A stretch of DNA of 64,000 nucleotides from Merluccius polli (taxonomy: Eukaryota; Chordata; Actinopteri; Gadiformes; Merlucciidae). The stretch is from the NCBI GenBank assembly GCA_030340625.1, contig JAOPHQ010004853.1, positions 81,001-145,000 on the forward strand, written 5' to 3'. Shown piece after piece: positions 54,941 to 64,000 of this stretch. The notes below the pieces were generated by a model that made no database searches, was not told the DNA's origin, and was given only the letters and a program-made list of their open reading frames with translations. The position numbers were made by a program, and so were the translations under genes. The first letter of the stretch is position 1, and each line of letters begins with the position of its first letter.

Positions 54941-55852
54941 ATGGACCACCAAGGTGGCCACTACCTGAACAAGGCGGCGGTCCTGTCCCCCTTGGGCGCC
55001 GCCCGCATGTGCCAGCTGTTCATGGGCTGCAGCATCATGGCGCTGGTGTCGCACGGCGCCGGCTTCAGCGACAGCTACGGCGTCTACTGCATGTTCACCT
55101 GGTGCTTCTGCTTCGCCGTCACCCTGGTGGTGTTCGCGCTGGACGTCACGCGCCTCCACAGCTGCATGCCCATCTCCTGGGACAACTTCACGGTGGCCTT
55201 CGCCATGCTCGCCACGCTCATGTACGTCACCGCCACCGTGGTCTACCCCGTCTACTTCCTGGAGAGCGAGTGCCCGGCGGAGGGGTGCGACGTGTGGGGC
55301 TACCGCATCGCCGTCACCGCCTGCTCGGGCCTCTGCTGCTTCCCGTACGGCGCCGAGGTCATCCTGACCCGGGCCAAGCCGGGCGCCGTGGTGGGCTACA
55401 TGGCCACCGTGTCGGGCCTGCTCAAGGTGGTGCAGGGCTTCGTGGCGTGCATCATCTTCGGCGCGCTGGCCAACGACGAAGGGTACGCGGAGTACGTGGC
55501 CACGCAGTACTGCGTGGTGGTGTACAGCCTGTGCTTCACCCTCACGGTGGCGGCGGTGGCGCTGACGGTGTCCGGCCGGACGGCCGCCCTGCCCTTCCCC
55601 TTCGACCGCGTCGTGGTCGTCTACACCTTCTTCGCCGTCATCCTGTACCTGAGCACGGCGCTGGTGTGGCCCATCTTCAGCTTCGACGAGAAGTACGGCG
55701 CCAGCGCCCGGCCGGAGGACTGCCCGCGGGGGGCGTGCGCCTGGGACAGCAAGCTGGTGGTGGCCGTGTTCACCAACGTCAACATGATCCTGTACTTTGT
55801 TGACCTGGTGTACTCGCAGAGGATACGCTTTGTGTCTCAATCTGTTGTCTGA
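54941..55852 (+). CDS. myadml2: Myeloid-associated differentiation marker-like protein 2 (double MARVEL)
   Basis: A single-exon coding sequence of 303 aa (human MYADML2 307 aa). It shows eight hydrophobic segments at about residues 22-42, 46-68, 83-107, 119-141, 150-176, 187-212, 222-247 and 269-291, that is two four-helix MARVEL units. Conserved stretches include DNFTVAFAMLATL, YMATVSGLLKVVQ, FVACIIFGAL, YVATQ and the C-terminal YSQRIRFV. Members of this family are membrane proteins of poorly known function. The frame is open upstream to 54776, but the first ATG is 54941 and its product matches the human N-terminus in register. Codon third positions are extremely rich in G and C, unlike the AT-rich flanks, which produces long spurious antisense frames. 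Confidence 0.93.
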   Translation: MDHQGGHYLNKAAVLSPLGAARMCQLFMGCSIMALVSHGAGFSDSYGVYCMFTWCFCFAVTLVVFALDVTRLHSCMPISWDNFTVAFAMLATLMYVTATVVYPVYFLESECPAEGCDVWGYRIAVTACSGLCCFPYGAEVILTRAKPGAVVGYMATVSGLLKVVQGFVACIIFGALANDEGYAEYVATQYCVVVYSLCFTLTVAAVALTVSGRTAALPFPFDRVVVVYTFFAVILYLSTALVWPIFSFDEKYGASARPEDCPRGACAWDSKLVVAVFTNVNMILYFVDLVYSQRIRFVSQSVV

Positions 55853-56065
55853 CGGCCCTTTTTTTAGAGACCACTTGGGTTGGGGTCGTTGACCTCGAGA
55901 AGAAGGAGAAGAAGAATAAGGCCAAAACAGACAGACAGGCACACAAGGGCGAAGATCACCTATCACCTTAGGAAGACAACCCTGCAGCTCTTTGTATGTG
56001 TATGATGCTCGTTATTCCTCTTTATTTCCTTTGCTGTTCAACATCATTGCTATGATTGTTATTAA

Positions 56066-56449
56066 AGGTGCTGTGGGTAAGATTTGAGAGTTGTAAATAG
56101 AGAGAGAGAGAGAGAGAGGAGAAAAGAGAGAGATTTTGAAGCTAAACCACCCTCCCTCCCTCGCTGCTCCGTCCCTCTCTACGTTTCTCCACCACTGAGA
56201 AGCGCTGCATTCCACGCACCTGTGATTGACAAACAAGATGGTTTCCCTGAACCAATCGGGGGAAGAGTTGCCCTGATTGGTCAGAAATGAGCCGGGAGCC
56301 GTCTAAAATCGTAGTGGGCTCCTACAGAGACTCAAAACAGATATTCCTACTCCACAGCGTATTTCACTCACCAATAGCTGACGGATGCCAGTGTCATTTA
56401 TAACAAATTACACTCAAATGTTAGCTCTTAAATCTTACCTACAGCACCT
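56066..56449. mobile_element. TTAA-target MITE in the myadml2 3' region
   Basis: A 384-bp element with terminal inverted repeats AGGTGCTGTGGGTAAGATTT and its near-perfect complement, flanked by TTAA at 56062-56065 and 56450-56453. This fits a piggyBac-like non-autonomous element. It lies between the myadml2 stop and the next strong poly(A) signal, so it is probably transcribed as part of the 3' UTR. Confidence 0.83.
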
Positions 56450-56950
56450 TTAAACTGCAATACCATGCGGCCAAGCTGTAGCAGTGTCATCTGTGGATAG
56501 GCTTGCTATACGCTACCTAACGAGGGACTTTCCCCCAGTCCTGCACAGTGATGGATGGCCATCTGAGCACTACTGTCTCTCTGGGCTCCCAGACTCAAAA
56601 TGGTCACAAACAACAACGTGGTACTGCTCTCTCTCTCTCTCTCTCTCTGGACAGCTTTGTTAGAGACAGACTTTATTTTAGTGCAACTTGAAGTGTGTTT
56701 TATATTATTTAAGCAAGACATGTATGAAGATATATGCTAACTAGACCACTGGTTGACTCGATTTATATTTATGGGGACATTTTATTTGGCTGCCAGACAA
56801 ATTCCTTTCTGTTTGCTTTCACTGTTTATAAATGCTAACTATTTTCCAAACTTACAGTGACAATAAGATACAGCTTGACCGACTGTTTGTAATATTAATA
56901 GAACAAATTGAAATGTTTGTGATGTTTTGATTCTGGTGTACACAAATGAT

Positions 56951-56956
56951 AATAAA
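56951..56956 (+). promoter_or_regulatory. myadml2: Polyadenylation signal (myadml2)
   Basis: AATAAA followed by a second near-copy (GAATAAAAAA) and a GT-rich stretch (TGTGTTGTTTC), the usual layout of a vertebrate 3' end. The 3' UTR would be about 1.1 kb. Confidence 0.55.
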
Positions 56957-57260
56957 CGAATAAAAAAAACTGTGTTGTTTCTTTTATGTGTATATTGATA
57001 CATTAGCCTATCCACATTTTCATATGGACACATACTGATAAATGTAGGCTATGGGTTTTAAATGTCAGAATGTCACATTATCCTTACTAGGGTGTGGATG
57101 ATTATAATACCATTTTAAATTTTGGCTATGAAATAGCAGGTAAAACAAAATAATAAAAACTGATAAATCCCTACATCCTATACAATTGACTGCTATCACT
57201 GAATTCAATTGAAATGCAGAAATTATGTCTTCAGCAGTGCTTAAATATAAAACACTGATA

Positions 57261-57689
57261 TAGGGCTGCGGCCCCCTAATAGTCGAATAGTCGGCTTGTC
57301 GATCGACAGAGGCTTAGTCGAATACGTTTTCATAAGTCGAGCAAAAAGTAAATAATAAAAATAAAAATAACATAAAAATAACAAGGCAAACCGAATACAT
57401 CCGTGGACGCAACAAGCCCTGATTTAACTCATCGCTGCAGAAATACTGACCAATACACCTGGGCAGGTAGACACCGCTAGACACGCGGGACTCATAACGG
57501 TGATCGCGGCTTTAGTTCCCCGTGTCTGATCGTTGTAATTCGGAGCGTGAATATCGGTTGAATATCTAATATCTTTCTAACTTCAAAAAACACGTTTGTA
57601 TTTTTTAAGACAAGACGGTAGTCGCACATCCCTCGTAACTACGCCCGTGAAGGTGAACCCTCCCGGATCGTTAGTCGGGGGCAGCCCTA
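57261..57689. mobile_element. hAT-type MITE upstream of pycr1
   Basis: A 429-bp element with termini TAGGGCTGCGGCCCCCTAAT and, in reverse complement, TAGGGCTGCCCCCGACTAAC, with AGTCGAATAGTCGGC near the left end. Flanks CACTGATA (57253-57260) and CATTGATA (57690-57697) form an 8-bp target duplication with one mismatch. Confidence 0.85.
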
Positions 57690-57765
57690 CATTGATATTG
57701 ATATTAGCCTACTCCAATTAAATTAAATTAAATTATAACCTCAGGGTTTACATATTCATCAGTCG

Positions 57766-57824
57766 GTGACGATGACGATGACGATGACGACGACGATGAT
57801 GATGATGATGATGATGATGATGAT
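57766..57824. repeat. (GACGAT)n-(GAT)n microsatellite
   Basis: GATGAC units pass into pure GAT units over about 59 nt, just upstream of the pycr1 promoter. Confidence 0.95.
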
Positions 57825-57859
57825 ATTCAGGGACAACCTGTTGCAACCTGTTGCAAACA

Positions 57860-58092
57860 GAGTCACAAAGCCCGCCCATAACGTGCGGAGCGGGGCACGG
57901 TGATTGGTTCGAACTGTCTGTCACGTGTCAAAACGCCGCACGCCTATTGGCTTTCAGCACTCGTCGGTCACACGCGCTTCTTCCTCGTCGACACGATGAA
58001 ACGGCGGTAACGGACGTCTTGCGCCGCCACGTTGACATTGCTGTACAATCTCAAGTCGGTCCCTCCCAGTCGACGTCCGTCCGTTGGTGTCC
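57860..58092 (+). promoter_or_regulatory. pycr1: pycr1 promoter and probable non-coding exon 1
   Basis: A CpG-rich segment with two inverted CCAAT boxes (GATTGG about 57901, ATTGG about 57944), a CACGTG E-box (about 57922) and no TATA box. It ends at a consensus donor (GTCC then GTAAGT at 58093), marking the 3' end of an untranslated first exon. The transcription start, probably about 57960-58010, was not fixed. Confidence 0.55.
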
Positions 58093-58206
58093 GTAAGTCC
58101 GTTCAGACATTTAATTCAGCGCGTGTCCTGTTATAGCCGCATCCTCAGCAGCAACCCGGAAGTAATGTTGTGACGTGCACCCACACTACTTTGTTGTAGT
58201 CCGCCC

Positions 58207-58207
<1 letters not shown>

Positions 58208-58292
<85 letters not shown>
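58208..58292. repeat. (TG)42 microsatellite in pycr1 intron 1
   Basis: An uninterrupted TG run of 85 nt located 38 bp before the first coding exon. Confidence 0.97.
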
Positions 58293-58297
<5 letters not shown>

Positions 58298-58334
58298 TTA
58301 CATTGCCCATGTTTTAATGTCCTGTTGTAGGAGG

Positions 58335-61300
58335 ATGAGTGTGGGCTTCATAGGTGCGGGTCAGCTGACCCACGCCCTGGTGAGAGGTTTCTCTGCTGCA
58401 GGTCAGTGGACACTTTGTTTTCGGATACTTTGGACATGATGATCATCGCTTGTTGTCTGTTGGCCTGCTCTGCATTGATTGTACTCGTGTGGTGTTCATT
58501 TCCTTCAAAGGTGTAATTGCTACCCACAAAATCACTGCCAGTTCCCCAGACACAGACCTCCCCACAGTGCAGGGACTAAGGGTAAGCGTTTATTAAAGTC
58601 AGTATGGGATATGAGCCTGCAAGGATCTCGTTCCACGTTTAATTCCTCAATTCCTCACTAGTTTTCGTCGACTTTTAGCTGACCCGAAGGCATATGTGTG
58701 TTTGTGTTTTTTTGTTATGTACACCGAAATAATAAACAACGGTTATGTCCCATATGATTTACACAGAAACTGGGTATAAACTTCACCACCAGCAACAAGG
58801 AGACGGTGAACAGGAGCGATGTTCTCTTCCTGGCCGTGAAGCCTCACATCATCCCGTTCGTGCTGGACGAGATCGGACCGGCTATCGAAGATCGGCACCT
58901 CATTGTGTCCTGTGCTGCCGGTGTCACCATTAGTTCCATAGAGAAGGCAAGTTCAAGGGCAAATGATGTCATTCATGTATTGGGGTTGCCGCTTTGGTTG
59001 GTTTATACACGGCGAAACACTTCGCTGGTGTGAATTGAGGCTAGGCCTGGGCAATAATTCAACATTATCGTTTATCCTCTTTGAGCAAGTATATCTAAAG
59101 AAATTCACTGTAATGACTAAATGCACACGCGGTTCGGCGCGGCGCTCCCTCTGTGCAGAAGCTGCGTCTGTACCGCCCCGACCCCAAGGTGATGCGCTGC
59201 ATGACCAACACCCCGGTGGTGGTGCGGGAGGGCGCCACGGTGTACGCCACGGGCACCCACGCCGAGGTGGAGGACGGCAGGCTGATCGAGCAGCTGATGT
59301 CGAGTGTGGGCTACTGCACGGAGGTGGAGGAGGACCTCATCGACGCCGTCACCGGGCTGAGTGGCAGTGGCCCCGCCTACGTGAGTTTACCGCCATTGTT
59401 TCGCCGCCACTCCAGGTTGGGCCATTTTTGGGTTAAAAATCCACGTGACTCCATACGTGCTCTGTATCCATGCAGATTATGGGAGATACTATTTTAATGG
59501 TGCACATTTCATGATCATTCGAGTCGGAAGGTAATCTATCCCAAATGTCAGTACTATCAATCGATCCATATAGTGTAGTACTGTCTTATCAAATTATGAG
59601 TCAAGGCTGTTCCCGCTCTCACGGTCTTTCTGCAGATGGCAGGAAGTTGAACGTCCTGAGAGGCACTTTAAATGATTAGATAATTAGTGTGATTGCAAGG
59701 CAAACTATTATTATTATACACACTGTTATTTGATATCAACATAATGTAAACTTCACTCATATTACATATGAGTGAACAAGAAAATCCACATTACTCAACC
59801 TGCTATAAACCCATACAGATTATTGCAGAAGTGTATTCTTTGTTTATTCTTTGGGTGTTCTGTCCAACAGATAAAACCCACAGATTAATGAAGATATTCA
59901 TAAACTTTATTGGTTAAGGCTCGTTGGCGCATTAGTCATTCTACATTTGATTTAAGTAGTCTACTATTCATCTACCGCTATATGCGCAGCCCCACAGGAT
60001 TATATGTTAAGTCTACAGTCAAACATGAATCTCCTCCCAAACAAGTAATTGATTTGCTAATCGATTGGTAATTACTGATAATACAATCAATCCAAACTTC
60101 ATTGTCCACACGTGGTGGAAAATTGACTTTTGCTTCACTTGGCATATACATAAAGTAAGTACATTACACGTGGACACCAAGAGACATTAAAACATTACTA
60201 AATATTAACGGTCCTCTAGACAACTTTTTTGCTTTAATGTGTCAATATGAAGTAAATGTTGATTGCACAGTATAATGGCTACAGAATAATGACAACCCAT
60301 GACTTTAGATGGGTTCCCTTAGCTTCCCTATAAGCCTCGCTTTCACTATGCAGCTCTGTCTGCCACCGGGTACCATCTCCCGGGAAAAATTATCAGTAGC
60401 TATCCCAATTAGCTACGGTGGAACAACCGAAGTAAAGCCAATCTGATGACACTACTTATTACTGCATGCTACATTTTTGCATTCAGTATACTACCTGAAT
60501 AAACCTCAGGTCGCGACTCGCCAGGCGATCCAGTCAGGCTCCCAACCCAGTTTGCTTTTCTCAACACGTACTAAATAATTTGTATCTGCTTTCATGTCTC
60601 CATTATAGACTAAATGAATAAATAAACTCACGGTTGGCGTCCTAATGTTTTCTTCTACTCCTCCCTCCACCCCGACGCCAACCCCTGCTGCTGATACTTG
60701 TTTGTGCGAAGCAAAAGTCAAACTATGGTATTACTATGCAATGCACATCATTACAATAGCTTTTGCCTGTTCCCAAATAAAATGATGCCAATTTCACTTT
60801 TCCTCCTCAGTGAACATGCGTCTTTCTTTATTATTTCCGACAGCAGCGGAAAAAGGATTCCACTTTGAAACGCCAGGGTGGGAAATGTTAAAAAGTTGTC
60901 TACAGCCCCTTTAAAAAGCAGCAATATTGTGCAGCAGCAAACACAGGTTGTGCAAAACAAGCATATCTGAGGTGATTTGAGTTGAGGAGGCTAATGGCAC
61001 TCAGGGTGACAGACTTGTATATACTTTTAGTTGCCTTTGGCACCCTACAATGTCTCCCTGAGTGCAGCATGTCAAGACAGAGGGTAGGAATCATTGTCTA
61101 TTATGCTTAGGGCTTACACAATCTCCCAGCTGCCTTTTGGGGTTTCCTCTCAATTTTAGGCTGTTTAACTATATGAGTCTTTTAATCTATTTTTGGTGTC
61201 TCTTGGTAGGCGTTCACAGCAGTAGACGCCCTCTCCGACGGTGGGGTGAAAATGGGACTGCCCAGGAGACTGGCTGTACGACTCGCAGCCCAGGCCCTGC

Positions 61301-62504
61301 TTGTGAGTGGACCCTCTTTAAACGTTATTGTGTTCAACTATCAAGCGTAGGGCTTTTCTGCGTTTGCATTTGAATTTGTGTTTATCACGTTAATATTAAA
61401 AATGTGTTAAAGTAGCTGGGGTCAAATCATAAAAAAAACGTCAGATTGGGATGATTTTATTTGATTCTAGCTACCTTAAAACTATTTTGTAGTCTGCAGC
61501 AATTTGTATTGTTTTCGAAATCTCCTTTTTAAAAAACAAATTATGCATAGCAATAGCTGTGTATGATGAATCTACTTCTAATTCCACCTGACAAACTGTC
61601 AGATACATAAGAGTGCCAACAAGCACCATACATATTAACAAGATGAGATCACATAGTAAACATGATTTGAGACATTATCCAAAGTGATGTAAACTGGTAC
61701 ACCACAGTCGCTTGCGTCTCTGTCCATTCTCGGAGGTTGTGTAACTGCAAACCATGAACACTGCCCCTACATATTTAAAGAGGCTGAGATGGCTTCTTCT
61801 TTTTTTTTTTTTTTTTCTTTATTCAAAAGCTATTGTAGTCTTTAAATAGTTCTCTCATGTGAACAAGGCCATAGTCTGCCTAAACAAAGCATACTTTTTT
61901 TTTTGTATTTTGATTTTTAAGGGAGCAGCCCGAATGTTGCTGGACTCGGAGCAGCATCCTGGTCAGCTAAAAGACAACGTGTGCTCGCCGGGGGGCGCCA
62001 CCATCCACGCGCTGCACGTCATGGAGAGCGGGGGTTTCAGAAGCCTCCTTATCAATGCCGTTGAGGCTTCGTGTATTAGGACCAAGTAAAAAAAATCTAT
62101 AATATATATTCATAGTGCATATTTTCATGTCGGTCATTCTGATGGGGATATTTATTGTTTATTGGTGTGGCCAAACAAGTTTTCTTATTATCTATAGGCC
62201 TACGCCGTTTTTTCAGCCACTAGATGGTGCTAGATACAGACTGTAGCTTCTAGATACATCAATTTTAGGAAATCCATAGTATTATTCATTAATCATAATT
62301 AAACATGCTGTGCCCCTCTCATCCAAAAAACAAAACAGGGAACTGCAATTCTTAGCGGACCAGGAGAAGATTTCCCCGGCTGCTATAAAGAAGACGACCC
62401 TGGACCAAGTTCTGCAGCAGCCAGGCGTGAGCGTGTCCGGGGGGGGGCCCCGCTCTGGCGGCATCAGCCTCTTCACTAAAAACAACCCAAGGTCAAAGAA
62501 GTGA
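58335..62504 (+). CDS. pycr1: Pyrroline-5-carboxylate reductase 1, mitochondrial, 7 coding exons
   Basis: P5C reductase catalyses the last step of proline synthesis, reducing pyrroline-5-carboxylate with NAD(P)H; the vertebrate enzyme works in mitochondria as an oligomer. Coding exons: 58335-58401, 58511-58581, 58767-58946, 59159-59380, 61210-61302, 61922-62085, 62339-62504, giving 320 aa (human PYCR1 319). The N-terminal Rossmann motif GFIGAGQL is at residues 4-11. VLFLAVKPHIIPFVLDEIG, TNTPVVVREGATVYATGTH and the substrate-binding signature SPGGATIHAL (233-242, with Thr238) follow in family order. The C-terminus (after about residue 285) diverges, as is usual. The start ATG matches the human MSVGFIGAGQ start. 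All introns are GT-AG except the one after 58946, which has a GC donor. Intron 5 (59381-61209) holds no feature I could name. Confidence 0.97.
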
Positions 62505-62571
62505 ACTGAGCTTTTTCCTCTCAGTCAGGGTGATGTGTCCCCTTGCATGTGACTCATCAGATACAGATGCA

Positions 62572-62577
62572 AATAAA
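62572..62577 (+). promoter_or_regulatory. pycr1: Polyadenylation signal candidate (pycr1)
   Basis: AATAAA lies 68 nt after the stop codon, with a second AATAAA at 62764-62769. Either could end the transcript. The stretch to 63060 shows no gene. Confidence 0.45.
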
Positions 62578-63059
62578 TGGCCTTATACACTGGAGCAAAA
62601 TGCAGAATACAGGGGCGTCAAATGTGAACCACACACTTTGAGCCACTTGGGTCAGGGAACCAAAGATAATATTTCTTATAGTTATTGTAATGGTAATAAT
62701 GATGAGTATGTATGATGATACGCAACATATTTGTTGCCTTCATTGTACCCCTTTTCAGGCTGGAATAAAATCTCAGGGAGATATATAGCTATAGATGTAT
62801 TCGTAGGACTATTGCACCTAAGACAATGGATGTTGCTGACTCTCTTTAATTATTTATGGCTAAAACGTTCACCCCAGGGGTCTGAGGAAATGCCATGGCA
62901 CATAAAAACCCTCCAGTGTGTGTGAGCACGACAGCCATACTGTGGATGTTTTGCATTGCTTTGTTTCACAGTTGCCCGAATATATGCGATGAAAAACATT
63001 AAAACGTTTTCTCCGTCATGTTGCCCTCCTGATCTTGTGCAGTGATTAAACGACACACT

Positions 63060-63480
63060 TGGGCGCCACGTCAGCAAAAAAAAATACATGTCAACAAACA
63101 CTGGCACGTTTTTTTTTTCAATGTCCACGACCAGAGACATGTCATGTGTCACCATGATGATTTGACTTCTTTTTTTTTTTTTTTTACATCATCTTGCATG
63201 GGAACAAAAACAAAGCCCATTGAATACATGTCAACAAACACTGGGTGTTTTTTTCAATGTCCACAACCAAGGACATGTGATGTGTCAACATGATTTGCCT
63301 TCTTTTAAAAAAAAAAATTATTAGTTTATTTTTTTAACATCTTTTTTTTAACAAAAAAATAAAATTAAAAAAAGCCCACTGAATACATGTCAACAAACAC
63401 TGGCACGTTTTTTTCCAGTGTCCACGACCAAGGACATGTGATGTGTCAACGTGGCCAACATGATAATTTGACTTTTTAAA
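63060..63480. repeat. Large tandem repeat, three diverged copies of about 140-160 nt
   Basis: Copies start at about 63084, 63224 and 63383. Each carries ATACATGTCAACAAACACTG, then a T run, AATGTCCACGACCA, GGACATGTGATGTGTCAAC, ATGAT.ATTTGACTT and a T-rich tail. Two copies are preceded by AAAGCCCAYTGA. Length differences arise mostly in the T and A runs. Confidence 0.9.
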
Positions 63481-63559
63481 AAATATATTTATTATTATTA
63501 TTATTATTATTTTTCATCTCTTAAAAAAAAAAAAATCCCCTCATGAATGGAGACACGTG

Positions 63560-63764
63560 ACCAAACATCATGACGCCTTGGCTCCAGCGCCAGAGAAAGG
63601 GGATCAACCAGGAGGAGGACGCCAGCGGCTGCTGAGGTCCAGTCCACTAGGGCGGACGCGACCAGAGCCTGCGCCTCCCGCCCCCCAGCCGCGAGACCGC
63701 CTGAGACCCGCTTCCAGGACCCGTACCTACAGAAACCCGAACCCCGCCAACACGACACGCCGAG
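63560..63764 (+). other. Probable non-coding first exon of the next gene (mafg by synteny)
   Basis: A sudden GC- and CpG-rich segment after T-rich sequence ends at a perfect donor (CCGAG then GTGAGT at 63765). The longest frames are stop-limited and unlike known proteins, so it reads as a 5' UTR exon. In human 17q25.3 the gene following PYCR1 in this direction is MAFG, whose coding exons would lie beyond the window. The start coordinate is approximate and the identity is inferred from gene order only. Confidence 0.4.
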
Positions 63765-64000
63765 GTGAGTGTTAACGTGCGAGACATTTTAGTCGGTGTG
63801 TGTGTGTGTGTGTGTGTGGGGGGGGGGTGTTGTGCTGAGTGTGCGCGCGCCTTCGCCTCGGCGCTGACTGACAGGCGCGAGACTCGCGCTGCTGCTGCTG
63901 CTGCTGCTGGCCGCGGCTAGCGCGAGCTAGCTCCTCGTATGACCATGCTGAGATGGCAGCCGTACACACACGCGCATGCGCGTACACACACGCGCGCACA
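63765..64000 (+). other. Start of the intron after the edge exon
   Basis: GT repeat with a G run (63797-63828), CpG-rich sequence with GCGCGC, a short (CTG)7 array (about 63889-63909) and alternating CACACGCGCA at the window end. No coding sequence recognised. Confidence 0.6.

Noticed and set aside
54656..55966. 436-codon antisense open frame over myadml2 (and a 264-codon frame in another sense phase)
   Set aside because: Arg/His/Gly/Val-rich composition is the shadow of a GC3-saturated gene; there is no domain resemblance and the + strand product matches MYADML2 end to end.
63557..63775. Coding interpretation of the edge exon
   Set aside because: The in-frame ATG near 63591 reads only about 20 codons before a stop, and no frame resembles a Maf or other known protein.

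Overview
The window is vertebrate nuclear DNA, almost certainly from a teleost fish. Its genes have many exons, nearly all introns are GT-AG, the encoded proteins are close to their human orthologues, and the non-coding DNA carries teleost-type repeats: short hAT and TTAA-target MITEs, tRNA-derived SINE remnants and very long microsatellites. The species cannot be named from the sequence.

Four complete protein-coding genes can be assembled exon by exon, all on the + strand. cenpx (378-4034, 5 exons, 81 aa) encodes a histone-fold protein of the kinetochore and Fanconi pathway. notum1 (44568-51789, 11 exons, 508 aa) encodes the secreted Wnt deacylase. myadml2 (54941-55852, one coding exon, 303 aa) encodes a double-MARVEL membrane protein. 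pycr1 (58335-62504, 7 coding exons plus a probable 5' UTR exon, 320 aa) encodes mitochondrial pyrroline-5-carboxylate reductase. At the right edge a GC-rich exon ending in a consensus donor (to 63764) is probably the non-coding first exon of the next gene; conserved gene order suggests a small-Maf gene (mafg). The order and strand CENPX, NOTUM, MYADML2, PYCR1, (MAFG) match human 17q25.3. ASPSCR1, which lies between CENPX and NOTUM in human, was not seen.

Between cenpx and notum lie about 39 kb (roughly 5.3-43.9 kb) with no recognisable gene. This stretch holds dense simple repeats (CA, GA, GAA, GATA, tetranucleotide compounds, C runs over 30 nt), several minisatellites, a nested pair of DNA transposons, SINE remnants and some CpG-rich unique blocks. 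By eye it contains four to five perfect TCF/LEF motifs. As notum is a Wnt feedback gene, the desert may be its regulatory landscape, but that is inference.

The genes do not form an operon or pathway; they are neighbours in an ancient syntenic block. No novel multi-gene system was found. The most checkable unusual points are a GC-AG intron in pycr1, transposons with intact target-site duplications in cenpx, notum and near myadml2 and pycr1, long intronic hairpins in cenpx and notum, the apparent absence of aspscr1, and the TCF/LEF motif set upstream of notum.
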